DNA from: DATEJJ01 sp039649115
Lineage (GTDB): Bacteria > Actinomycetota > Actinomycetes > Mycobacteriales > Micromonosporaceae
DNA length: 19,225 nt
Direction of reading: 5' to 3'
Assembly: GCA_039649115.1 (NCBI GenBank)
Contig: JBBWZQ010000412.1
Coordinates: 1 to 19,225, forward strand
This document shows, piece by piece, positions 8,067 to 15,853 of the stretch. Position 1 is the first letter of the stretch. Each line of letters begins with the position of its first letter. The position numbers and the translations under genes were made by a program. Below the pieces are notes generated by a model. The model made no database searches. It was not told the origin of the DNA and saw nothing but the letters and a program-made list of their open reading frames with translations.

Positions 8067-8210
8067 GATCTCCAACCTTACCGCGCGGTCGGATCCCGCC
8101 GCGTGTACCGCACGATGGATCCGGCGAGGCCGCCGTGCACCGCACGATAGACGGGACGGTGGGCCGGCGGGCAGACGCCGGTTGGCGCCGGCCCACAGCA
8201 CAGTCGTCGC
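8067..8210. promoter_or_regulatory. divergent intergenic region with direct repeats
   Basis: The 144 bp between the divergent kinase and lipoprotein starts must hold both promoters. GTGTACCGCACGATGGA (8103-8119) and GTGCACCGCACGATAGA (8135-8151) agree at 15 of 17 positions and are spaced exactly 32 bp apart, about three helical turns. Each contains a small GTGY-ACC-GCAC dyad (perfect in the second copy). Copies on one face of the helix are typical of cooperative binding by a dimeric regulator, plausibly the LuxR-type protein at 6076-6777. I could not place -10 or -35 boxes. Confidence 0.6.
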
Positions 8211-8771
8211 ATGACACAACGTGAAATAGTGGCCAGCTCGGCCCGGACGGCCGGGTTGGTGCTCGCACTGCTGCTGCTTGTCGCCGCCTGCGGTAAGGCC
8301 GACGGCGGCAGCCAGGTGGCCACGGGCGGTGGCCACGCCTCGGCCAGCACCAGCGCCGCACCCGGCGCGCAGGGCGACCCGTTCAAGTTCGCGCAGTGCA
8401 TGCGGGACAACGGCATCACGAACTTTCCCGACCCCGGTGCCGCGGGCAGCGTCGGTGGGAACGGCCCGCCCGCCGGCTCCACCACCGAGGAAGTCACCGC
8501 GGCGACGGCGAAGTGCAAGCAGTACCTGCCCAACGGTGGCGAGATGCCGAAGACCAACCCGGAGGAGCTCGATCGGCAGCGCAGGTTCGCCCAGTGCATG
8601 CGGGCCAACGGGGTGCTTGACTTCCCGGATCCCCAGGGCGACGGCGGCTCACGGAGCATCCCGCTCGACAAGGCCAACTCGCCAGCGTTCAAGGCGGCCC
8701 AGGCGAAATGCGAGACGCTCGTACCCCGGCCCTCCAGTGACCCCGGCGGACCCGGCCGGGTCATCGGATGA
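8211..8771 (+). CDS. lipoprotein with duplicated FAQCM...FPDP module
   Basis: A 186-aa predicted lipoprotein. The signal peptide ends in a lipobox, LLLVAAC, with C27 as the lipidated residue. The mature part has a low-complexity Gly/Ser/Ala linker and then two copies of one module: FAQCMRDNGITNFPDP (60-75) followed by ATAKCKQYLP (98-107), and FAQCMRANGVLDFPDP (126-141) followed by AQAKCETLVP (163-172). Each copy keeps two Cys, suggesting one disulfide per copy. Proteins of this type recur beside actinobacterial adaptor/ABC/FtsX operons, but I know of no defined function. The ATG at 8211 lacks a good ribosome binding site; GTG 8229 is an in-frame alternative. It overlaps the next gene as ATGA. 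It may be the extracytoplasmic ligand-binding or sensing part of the transporter. Confidence 0.88.
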   Translation: MTQREIVASSARTAGLVLALLLLVAACGKADGGSQVATGGGHASASTSAAPGAQGDPFKFAQCMRDNGITNFPDPGAAGSVGGNGPPAGSTTEEVTAATAKCKQYLPNGGEMPKTNPEELDRQRRFAQCMRANGVLDFPDPQGDGGSRSIPLDKANSPAFKAAQAKCETLVPRPSSDPGGPGRVIG

Positions 8772-9847
8772 CCGGCATGCGACGGCCACGGCGCCGGCGA
8801 ACCGGTCGGACACTCGTCGCGGCGTCGGTGGTGCTCGCCGCCGGTGCCGCCGCCGCAGCTGCCTCCGGGTTCGGACTGTCCGGTCATCACGACAACACAC
8901 CACGCAGCGAGCTGCCTCCGGCGACGGCGAAGGTGACCCGGCAGACACTCGTCGACACGCAGACCGACAGCGGCGATCTGGGCTACGCGGACAGCAGCGA
9001 GCTGGCCGCCCGGGCCGGTGGAACCGTGACCGAAATGGCCGCGGCCAACGCGGTCGTCAAGCGCGGGCAGGCGCTGTACCGGCTCGACACCAAGCCGGTC
9101 GTGCTGCTGTACGGGACGCTGCCCGCTTACCGGACGTTGTCTCCGGGCACTGACGGGGCCGACGTCAGGGAGTTCGAGAGCAACCTGTACGCGCTGGGAT
9201 ATCGAGGCTTCACTGTGGACGACACGTACTCCTCGGCCACCGTCACCGCGGTCAAGAAGTGGCAGAAGCACCTCGGTCTGGACCAGACCGGCAACGTGGA
9301 GCTCGGTCGGATCGTCTATGCCGCCGGGCAGGTTCGGGTCGACACGCAGAAGGCCGCCACCGGGAACGCGGTCCAGCCCGGCGCGGCGATCCTGACGTAC
9401 ACCGGTACGTCACCGGTCATCATCACCAAGCTCGACGTGGCCGACAAACGGCTGACGACCACCAGCGCGGCGGTGGAGGTCACCTTGCCCGACGGCAAGC
9501 AGGTCGCCGGAAAGATCGCGGCCAGCAAGACGGTGACCGTCACGGGCGACAACGGCGACACCGAAACCAAGATCCAGGTGACCGTCACCGTGGACGACGA
9601 GAAGGCGCTGGCCGGGCTCGATCAGGCGTCAGTGAAGGTCGCCTTCACCGCCTCGAAGCGACCCAACGTGCTCACCGTCCCGGTGGCCGCCCTGCTCGCC
9701 CTCGCCGAGGGCGGGTACGGGGTGGAGGTCGTCGACGGCACGACCACACGGATCGTGACCGTGCAGACCGGCCTGTTCGCCAGCGGACGCGTCGAAGTCT
9801 CCGGCAACGGCCTCGCCGAAGGCATGACGGTGGGGGTCCCGGCATGA
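8768..9847 (+). CDS. HlyD-like adaptor with peptidoglycan-binding domain
   Basis: A 359-aa envelope protein. An Arg-rich N-terminus (MRRPRRRRTGR) is followed by one membrane anchor or signal segment (residues 16-36). Residues ~55-110 form a lipoyl/barrel-sandwich half (GGTVTEMAAANAVVKRGQALYRL). A PG_binding_1 domain sits at ~126-185 (DGADVREFESNLYALGY, AVKKWQKHLGLDQTG). The second lipoyl half and beta-barrel follow (VEVTLPDGKQVAGKI, VPVAALLAL, VEVSGNGLAEGMTVGV). This architecture links an ABC exporter of the MacB type to the cell wall. It starts at ATG 8768, overlapping the lipoprotein stop, and its own stop overlaps the ATPase start, so the operon is translationally coupled. The role as transporter adaptor is well supported; the cargo is not visible. 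Confidence 0.92.
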   Translation: MTGMRRPRRRRTGRTLVAASVVLAAGAAAAAASGFGLSGHHDNTPRSELPPATAKVTRQTLVDTQTDSGDLGYADSSELAARAGGTVTEMAAANAVVKRGQALYRLDTKPVVLLYGTLPAYRTLSPGTDGADVREFESNLYALGYRGFTVDDTYSSATVTAVKKWQKHLGLDQTGNVELGRIVYAAGQVRVDTQKAATGNAVQPGAAILTYTGTSPVIITKLDVADKRLTTTSAAVEVTLPDGKQVAGKIAASKTVTVTGDNGDTETKIQVTVTVDDEKALAGLDQASVKVAFTASKRPNVLTVPVAALLALAEGGYGVEVVDGTTTRIVTVQTGLFASGRVEVSGNGLAEGMTVGVPA

Positions 9848-10536
9848 CCGAGCGCTTGCGCGAGGGCTCAGCCGGCACGACCGTGGTCGAGCTGGATGAC
9901 GTGAGCAAGTCCTACCCGGGCGGGGTGACCGCCGTGCGCGCGGTCAGCCTCTCGGTCCGGTACGGCGAACTGGTCGCCATCGTCGGCCCCTCCGGCTCGG
10001 GGAAGTCCACCATGCTGCACCTGATCGGCACTCTGGACCGGCCCTCGACCGGGACTGTCCGCATCGACGGATACGACGTGGCGAAGCTGCCCGACCGGGC
10101 GCTGTCCGCCCTGCGCGCCCGCCGGGTCGGCTTCGTGTTCCAGCAGTTCCACCTCGCCCCGGGACAGTCCGCAGTGGACAATGTGGCCGACGGCCTGCTC
10201 TACGCGGGCGTGGCCGCGAAGCAACGCCGGCACCGCGCCGAGGCCGCGCTGGTTCAGGTCGGCCTCGACGACCGGCTCGACCACCGGCCGCACGAGCTGT
10301 CCGGCGGCGAGAAACAGCGGGTGGCCATCGCCCGCGCGGTCGTGGGTGAACCGGCTCTGCTGCTGGCCGACGAGCCGACGGGCAACCTGGACTCCGCCTC
10401 CGGCGCGGGAGTCATCGCCCTGCTCCGCGAGCTGAACGCCGCCGGTACCACCGTGATGGTCATCACCCACGACCGCGAGATCGCCGACAGCCTGCCCCGC
10501 CAGGTGTCCATGCGCGACGGGGCGGTGGTCGCATGA
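9844..10536 (+). CDS. ABC transporter ATP-binding protein (MacB/LolD-like)
   Basis: A 230-aa single nucleotide-binding domain. Walker A is GPSGSGKST (48-56), the Q-loop is at FVFQQFH (100-101), the signature is LSGGEKQR (152-159), Walker B is ALLLADE with catalytic E177, the D-loop follows at GNLDS and the switch His is H209 in ITHD. Spacing and sequence match the FtsE/LolD/MacB group that partners FtsX-type permeases. A short N-terminal extension (residues 1-13) precedes the conserved VVELDDVSKSY. The start ATG 9844 overlaps the adaptor stop and its TGA overlaps the permease start, each as ATGA. It powers the adjacent permease from the cytoplasmic face. All residues needed for ATP hydrolysis are present. 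Confidence 0.97.
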   Translation: MTERLREGSAGTTVVELDDVSKSYPGGVTAVRAVSLSVRYGELVAIVGPSGSGKSTMLHLIGTLDRPSTGTVRIDGYDVAKLPDRALSALRARRVGFVFQQFHLAPGQSAVDNVADGLLYAGVAAKQRRHRAEAALVQVGLDDRLDHRPHELSGGEKQRVAIARAVVGEPALLLADEPTGNLDSASGAGVIALLRELNAAGTTVMVITHDREIADSLPRQVSMRDGAVVA

Positions 10537-11732
10537 ACACGCTCGCCCCAGCCCGGCTGCGTCCCGCCGACATCATCCGGGTCGGCGGCACCGGCCTGCG
10601 GACCCGGCCCCTGCGGGTGTTCCTGTCCGCACTGGGCATCGCGATCGGCATCGCCGCGATGATCGCCGTGGTCGGCATCTCCGCGTCCAGCCGGGCCGAC
10701 CTGGACCGCCAGCTCGCCGCGCTCGGCACCAACCTGCTCACCGTCGCACCCGGCACCACGCTGATCGGTAAGGATGCCACGCTGCCCACCGAGGCCGTCG
10801 CGATGATCTCCCGGATCGGACCGGTCACCCGGGTCGCCGCAACCGGCACGGTCTCCGACGCGAAGGTCTACCGCAACGACCACATCCCCACTCCACAGTC
10901 CGGCGGCATCACCGTACGCGCGGCGCACCTCGACCTCCTCAAGACCGTCAGCGCGACCCTCGCCGACGGCACGTGGCTGAACGCGGCCACCGCCCGCTAC
11001 CCGGTCGTGGTGCTCGGCTGCGCCGCCGCGCAGCGGTTGGGTATCGGCTCGGTCGGCCCGGATGTCCAGGTATACCTGGACGACAAGTGGTTCACGGTGA
11101 TCGGGATTCTCGACACCGTGCCGCTCGCACCCGAACTCGACTCCGCGGCGCTGGTCGGCTGGCCCGCCGCCGAAGCCACGCTCCACTTCGACGGCCACCC
11201 CACCACCGTCTACACCCGGACCGTGGACGCCCAGGTCGAGGCGGTGTGGGCGGTCCTCGCCGCGACGGCCAACCCGCGGGCGCCCAACGAGGTCAAGGTG
11301 TCCCGACCCTCCGACGCCCTCGCCGCGCGGCAGGCCACCAACAAGGCATTCACCGGCCTGCTGCTCGGACTGGGCGCCGTGGCCCTCGTCGTCGGCGGCG
11401 TCGGCATCGCCAACACCATGGTCATCTCCGTTCTCGAACGCCGCGGCGAGATCGGCCTGCGCCGCTCCCTCGGCGCCACCCGAGGCCAGATCCGCATCCA
11501 GTTCCTGGCCGAGTCCCTGCTGCTGTCGGCAACCGGCGGCGTCGGCGGCGTGGTCGTCGGCGTCGGCGTGACCACGCTCTACGCCACCACCCAGCACTGG
11601 TCCACCGTCGTACCCGCCTGGGTCAGCGCCGGCGGTGTCCTCGCCACGCTGCTCATCGGCGTGGTCGCCGGCCTCTACCCGGCCATCCGCGCCGCCCGGC
11701 TGGCCCCGACCGAAGCCCTGGCCACGCCATGA
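10533..11732 (+). CDS. FtsX/MacB-type ABC permease
   Basis: A 399-aa permease with the usual MacB layout: TM1 at ~29-50 (VFLSALGIAIGIAAMIAVVG), a large extracytoplasmic MacB_PCD-like domain to ~270, then three C-terminal TMs at ~274-297, ~325-350 and ~360-385. The conserved cytoplasmic motif ERRGEIGLRRSLGATRGQI follows TM2. The end, AARLAPTEAL, is the typical C-terminus. Such permeases do not form a conventional channel; they transmit ATPase motion to a periplasmic or wall-side adaptor (mechanotransmission) to expel peptides or lipoproteins, or to activate wall hydrolases. The start overlaps the ATPase stop. It completes the lipoprotein-adaptor-ATPase-permease set. Confidence 0.95.
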   Translation: MNTLAPARLRPADIIRVGGTGLRTRPLRVFLSALGIAIGIAAMIAVVGISASSRADLDRQLAALGTNLLTVAPGTTLIGKDATLPTEAVAMISRIGPVTRVAATGTVSDAKVYRNDHIPTPQSGGITVRAAHLDLLKTVSATLADGTWLNAATARYPVVVLGCAAAQRLGIGSVGPDVQVYLDDKWFTVIGILDTVPLAPELDSAALVGWPAAEATLHFDGHPTTVYTRTVDAQVEAVWAVLAATANPRAPNEVKVSRPSDALAARQATNKAFTGLLLGLGAVALVVGGVGIANTMVISVLERRGEIGLRRSLGATRGQIRIQFLAESLLLSATGGVGGVVVGVGVTTLYATTQHWSTVVPAWVSAGGVLATLLIGVVAGLYPAIRAARLAPTEALATP

Positions 11733-11839
11733 CACGGACCGGACCGTCGGGCAAATCCGCTCAGCCGAGACTGTTGTCCGGCCACAGTTGATCGTGGCGT
11801 GGCCCGGTGTGGCGGGCTCGTCGCATACGGGGAGGTCGC

Positions 11840-14821
11840 ATGGAGTTCGGCGTGTTGGGCCCGCTGTTCGTTGCCGATGACCGGTCCACCGCGCTTGCCG
11901 TCCAGTCGCGTAAGGGCCGAGTGCTACTGGCCGCGCTGCTGTGCCGGCCGAACACCGCGGTGAGCGTCGACGTACTGGTGGACGCGGTGTGGCGTAGCGA
12001 CCCGCCGCGTAGCGCCGCCGATTCGATCCGGGTATATGTGCACCAGGTACGTGGTGCCCTGGGCAAGCAGCGGGTCCGGCGCGTCGCCTCCGGATACGAA
12101 CTGGTTGTGCACGCCGGTGAAATGGATCTCGACCGGTTTCGTGGTCTGAGCGAGCGGGCGCGCACGGCAGTCGGCGACGGCCACCCGGATGAGGCCGGTG
12201 CGCTGTTCCGCCGGGCGCTGGCGCTGTGGCGTGGGCCGGCGTTCGAGGAGTTCCACGACGCCGAGTTGATCCGGGCGGCAGCGGTCCCGCTTGACGAGTC
12301 GCGCCTGGACGTGCTGGAGGAGTGTATGGCGGCCGAGTTGGCCGCCGGCCGCCATGCCGAGTTGTGCGCGGAGCTGCGGGCACTGTGCGCCCAGTATCCG
12401 TTGCGTGAGAATCTGCGCGCGCAGTTGATGCTCGCCCTGGTCCGGTCGGGTCGGCAGGCCGAGGCCACGGCGGTCTTCCACGACACCCGCCGCGAACTCG
12501 CCGACGAGTACGGCCTTGACCCCAGCCCGCAGTTGCTGAACCTGTATCAGCAGATCCTGGTCAGCGATCCTGAACTGTCTCAAGCGCGACCTGCCACGGC
12601 GGCGCGGCCATGGACGGGCGCACCGCACGAGCAGGTCATGCTGCTGCGACAGCGGGTCACGCCATCGCAGTTGCCCGGGGACACCGTCGAGTTCTGCGGT
12701 CGGGTGGAGTTGCTGGCGGCCTTGGACGCCCGGTTGCCGGTCGACGGCTCGAGCGGCGGGGCGGTGGCCGTCACCCTGATCAGCGGAATGGCCGGGGTCG
12801 GTAAAACGACGTTGGCGGTGCACTGGGCGCACCGGGTGGCGAGCCGGTTCCCGGACGGGCAGCTGTTCGTGAGCCTTCGCGGCTTCGCGCCGGGCACGCC
12901 GGTACGACCGATCGACGCGTTGGCGAGCCTGCTCCGCGGATTGGGCCTCGCGCCGGAGGCCGTGCCGCTGGAGGTGGAGGAGGCGGCGGCGCTGTACCGG
13001 TCGGTGCTGGCCGGTCGACGGGTACTCGTCGTGCTGGACAACGCGGGATCGGCGGAGCAGGTCCGGCCGCTGTTGCCGGGCGTCGGTGGGTGCCTGGTGG
13101 TGGTCACCAGCCGGCACCGGCTGTCCGGGCTGGCCGTCCACGACGGGGCGCGCCGGCTCAACGTCGATGTGCTCGCGCCGCAGGAGGCGCGCCGGTTGCT
13201 GGTCGGTCTGCTGGGTGCCGAGCGGGTGGCCGGGCAGGAATCGGCGATCGACGAGTTGGTGCGCGTGTGCGGGTACCTGCCGCTAGCCGTGCGGATCGCG
13301 GCGGCGCACCTGGTCGACGCGCCGTTCCGTGGCCTAGCCGAGCAGGCGGCGCTGCTGCGCGGCGGCGGGCTGCGCAGCATGAGCGTCGACGGCGACGACG
13401 CCGCGGCGGTCCGGGTGGCGTTCGACGCGTCATACGAGTCGATGCCAGCCCAGGCGCGGCGCATGTTCCGGTTACTCGGACTGGTGCCCACGGTGGACGT
13501 CTCGGCGCCGGCGGCCGCGGCACTGGCCGGGCTGCCGGTTGACGAGGCGACCGGCTTGCTGCACCGGTTGATGGCCGGCTGCCTGGTGGATCAGCCCACG
13601 GCGGGCCGGTACGCCCTCCACGACCTGCTGCGCCGGTATGCCGCCGAGCGGGCCGCCGAGGACGAGCCGCAGACGGCACGCGCAGAGGCGTTCCAGCGGT
13701 TCTGCGACTGGTATCTGTTCTGCATCCACGGCGCCGCCCGGCATCTGTACACGCACACACTGCGGCTGCCGCTACCGTCGCGGCCGGCGCCGCCCCGTGC
13801 GATGCGGTTCGACTCCGGCGCCACCGCGCGGACCTGGTTGGAGGCGGAGCGGCCCAACCTGGTGACGCTGATCGTGCACTGCGCGGAACACGGCCCGCGA
13901 CCGACCGCGCAACTCGGGCACAGCGAACGCGTCGCCAACAACCGCAACACTCTCAGCCACATCCATTGGCAGATGGGCCGGCTGAGCAAGGCCGTCCGCG
14001 GCGCGCAATGGGCGTTGGCGCAAGCAACGCGAGATCGGAACACCAGCTGTCTGGAAGCCACCCACGGCACGCTCGGCAACGCCTACTGGGAACTCGGCAT
14101 GCCGGCCCAAGCGGCGAAGCATCTCCACCTCGCCGTTAGAATGTCGCACACTAGCGGCCACCGCGAAGCCGAGATCCTCGCCGCGGGTTCCCTGGCGCTC
14201 ATCGAGGCTACCCTCGACCCCCGACCCGGCAAAGGGCTGCGACGGGCGGAAACCGGCCTCGCCATCGCCCGACAGATCGCCGACCGCCGCAACGAGGCCG
14301 CAGCGATCAACGCCCTGGCCGCCGTCCACTGCCAACTCCACGAGTACGACGAAGCGCGCCGCCAGTACCAGCTGGGACTCTCCGTCGCAACCGCCGTCGG
14401 CGCCAAGCCTCACGCGGTGCAGGCCCTCCTCGGCCTCGCCACCGCGCACCGCCGCCTCGGGGACCTGGACCAGGCCCAAGCCAACGCCGAACGCGCGCTG
14501 GTCGCGGCCACCGCCTCGATCATGGCGGTGCGCGCCGGGCAGGTCCACGCAACCCTGGCCGAGATCGAGCTGGATCAGGGCAACCATGAAGCCGCCACAG
14601 CTCATGCCCGACGCGCACTGCGCAGCACCCGGCGCACCGGACACCGACCGGGCCAGGCGCACGCCCTCACGATCCTCGCCGCCGCCACACCACATCCCGA
14701 ACAGGCACGACAGTTCCAGACCGCAGCCAAAACGCTATACGCGTCGATGGGCCTGCCGCCGCACGAGCGCCTTGCGATCGACCGATGGACTTCCGGGTGT
14801 TTCTGGTCTGCCTGGGCGTAA
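11840..14821 (+). CDS. AfsR/SARP-like regulator with NB-ARC and TPR
   Basis: A 993-aa regulator. ATG 11840 follows GGGGAGG at 11829-11835. Residues 1-95 are an OmpR/SARP winged helix (EFGVLGPLFV, then SIRVYVHQVRGAL). Residues ~96-243 are the BTAD (YPLRENLRAQLMLALVRSGR, ELADEYGLDPSPQL). An NB-ARC ATPase spans ~275-560 with Walker A GMAGVGKTT (316-324), Walker B RVLVVLDNA, VVTSRHRLSGL and the GYLPLAVRIAA motif. A winged-helix section (YALHDLLRRYAAERA) and C-terminal TPRs follow. Between WLEAERPNLVTLIVHCAEHG and the first clear TPR, at about residue 688, the linker usual in relatives seems shortened. ATP binding and TPR contacts are thought to gate DNA binding. It lies 107 bp after the permease and may control neighbouring or distant specialised metabolism. 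Confidence 0.93.
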   Translation: MEFGVLGPLFVADDRSTALAVQSRKGRVLLAALLCRPNTAVSVDVLVDAVWRSDPPRSAADSIRVYVHQVRGALGKQRVRRVASGYELVVHAGEMDLDRFRGLSERARTAVGDGHPDEAGALFRRALALWRGPAFEEFHDAELIRAAAVPLDESRLDVLEECMAAELAAGRHAELCAELRALCAQYPLRENLRAQLMLALVRSGRQAEATAVFHDTRRELADEYGLDPSPQLLNLYQQILVSDPELSQARPATAARPWTGAPHEQVMLLRQRVTPSQLPGDTVEFCGRVELLAALDARLPVDGSSGGAVAVTLISGMAGVGKTTLAVHWAHRVASRFPDGQLFVSLRGFAPGTPVRPIDALASLLRGLGLAPEAVPLEVEEAAALYRSVLAGRRVLVVLDNAGSAEQVRPLLPGVGGCLVVVTSRHRLSGLAVHDGARRLNVDVLAPQEARRLLVGLLGAERVAGQESAIDELVRVCGYLPLAVRIAAAHLVDAPFRGLAEQAALLRGGGLRSMSVDGDDAAAVRVAFDASYESMPAQARRMFRLLGLVPTVDVSAPAAAALAGLPVDEATGLLHRLMAGCLVDQPTAGRYALHDLLRRYAAERAAEDEPQTARAEAFQRFCDWYLFCIHGAARHLYTHTLRLPLPSRPAPPRAMRFDSGATARTWLEAERPNLVTLIVHCAEHGPRPTAQLGHSERVANNRNTLSHIHWQMGRLSKAVRGAQWALAQATRDRNTSCLEATHGTLGNAYWELGMPAQAAKHLHLAVRMSHTSGHREAEILAAGSLALIEATLDPRPGKGLRRAETGLAIARQIADRRNEAAAINALAAVHCQLHEYDEARRQYQLGLSVATAVGAKPHAVQALLGLATAHRRLGDLDQAQANAERALVAATASIMAVRAGQVHATLAEIELDQGNHEAATAHARRALRSTRRTGHRPGQAHALTILAAATPHPEQARQFQTAAKTLYASMGLPPHERLAIDRWTSGCFWSAWA

Positions 14822-14901
14822 ACGAAAACCTAACGAGACCCCAACAGCGCCCTGGCAGCGTGTGCTCACACACTGACGTACTTGGATCGAGAGGGGAGCC
14901 T

Positions 14902-15318
14902 TTGCGGACTGTCTACCGCAACCCGGCCGGCCGGAGCAGCCACAGATTGGCTCCTGCGGTCGTTCTCATCGCATTTCTCGTGGGCCTCCTGGCGTACGCC
15001 GGTCCCGCCGCCGCGGATGATTCGGCCGCTACCGTACCCGGCGACGCGCCACTATCCTCCTACCCGGGAACAGTGGTGACAGATACGTCCTCGGCACTTG
15101 CCGACGTATCGACGACTCCCATCCCGTGCGACGACAACGGCGACGACAAAGCGCTCACCCGTACCCATGGTGCTGACGCGGGCGAGGAGTTGGCTCAGCG
15201 TGGCATCCCGTACACACGGCCGTTTCAAGATCATGAAGTGAGGCAGGATCTGGCGAAGATTTCGCCGGAGAGGTTTCGTCGGAGGCCCCCCTTACCCCGT
15301 GGCGCTGGGCGTGTCTGA
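14902..15318 (+). CDS. small secreted protein, unknown
   Basis: A 138-aa protein starting at TTG 14902, just after GAGGGGAG (14891-14898). The longer frame from 14785 overlaps the preceding gene and has no such signal. Residues 1-41 are a Sec signal peptide: basic SSHRL region, hydrophobic VVLIAFLVGLLAYA, cleavage near PAAADD. The mature part is Thr/Ser/Asp-rich, with one Cys (IPCDDNGDD) and a C-terminal basic stretch (RFRRRPPLPR). I recognise no domain. The final ~25 codons contain a DNA hairpin (15252-15266) and have odd composition, so the true C-terminus may have been lost. It lies 80 bp after the AfsR-like gene and 16 bp before the sigma factor start, and could be co-transcribed with the latter. 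Confidence 0.55.
   Translation: MRTVYRNPAGRSSHRLAPAVVLIAFLVGLLAYAGPAAADDSAATVPGDAPLSSYPGTVVTDTSSALADVSTTPIPCDDNGDDKALTRTHGADAGEELAQRGIPYTRPFQDHEVRQDLAKISPERFRRRPPLPRGAGRV
15252..15266. repeat. 6-bp hairpin before sigma factor gene
   Basis: GGCGAA (15252-15257), GAT, TTCGCC (15261-15266): a perfect 6-bp stem with a 3-nt loop, about 70 bp upstream of the sigma factor start and inside the last codons of the secreted protein. It may be an attenuating hairpin or an operator dyad. Confidence 0.35.
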
Positions 15319-15334
15319 TGGTAGGGAGGTGGCG

Positions 15335-15853
15335 GTGGAGGCGGAGGACTCGTTCGCGAGTTACGTGCGGGAGCGGATTGCGGCCTTGTCGCGGATCGCG
15401 TATCTGCTGACCGGCGACGAGCACCTGGCCGAGGATCTGGTGCAGCAGACGTTGCTGGGCGTGGTTGGCCGGTGGCGGCGGATCGCGGCCGGTGGCGACC
15501 CGGACGCGTATGTGCGCCGAGCGCTGTACCACCAGCACGTCTCGTCCTGGCGGCGCGGTCGGCGCCGGCCGGAGCTCGTCTACGAACCGGCGGACCGACC
15601 GATCCCGGACCCGACCACAACGGTCGCTGACGGCCTGACGCTGCGCCGGGCGCTGGCCCGGCTGGCGCCCGGCCAGCGAGCGGTCCTGGTGCTGCGCTTC
15701 TTCGAGGACCGTAGCGAGCAGGAGGTCGCCGAGCTGCTCGGCTGTCGTGTCGGGACGGTGAAAAGCCAAACCCGGGACGCGTTGGCCCGGTTGCGCCGGT
15801 TCGCACCGGAACTGGTCGAGCTGGACTTCTCGCGGGCGGAGGTAGGACGTTGA
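15335..15853 (+). CDS. SigE-family ECF sigma factor
   Basis: A 172-aa sigma-70 factor of the actinobacterial SigE/SigM-like group (ECF). Sigma region 2 is residues ~7-75 (FASYVRERIAALSRIAYLLT, AEDLVQQTLLGVVGRW, DAYVRRALYHQHVSSWRR). Region 4 is ~102-158 (TLRRALARLAPGQRAVLVLR, EQEVAELLGCRVGTVKSQTR). There is no region 3 and no C-terminal extension. GTG 15335 is preferred because AGGGAGG ends five bases upstream (15323-15329). GTGs at 15299, 15311 and 15329 are in frame, but the first two overlap the previous gene. The stop overlaps the next start as TTGA, so both are made together. It probably directs RNA polymerase to an envelope- or stress-related regulon under control of that partner. Confidence 0.93.
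   Translation: MEAEDSFASYVRERIAALSRIAYLLTGDEHLAEDLVQQTLLGVVGRWRRIAAGGDPDAYVRRALYHQHVSSWRRGRRRPELVYEPADRPIPDPTTTVADGLTLRRALARLAPGQRAVLVLRFFEDRSEQEVAELLGCRVGTVKSQTRDALARLRRFAPELVELDFSRAEVGR

Noticed and set aside
10254..12383. A 709-codon open frame antisense to the ABC operon and AfsR-like gene
   Set aside because: It is antisense to three intact, well-conserved genes and is low-complexity Gly/Arg/Ala sequence, a GC-content shadow.
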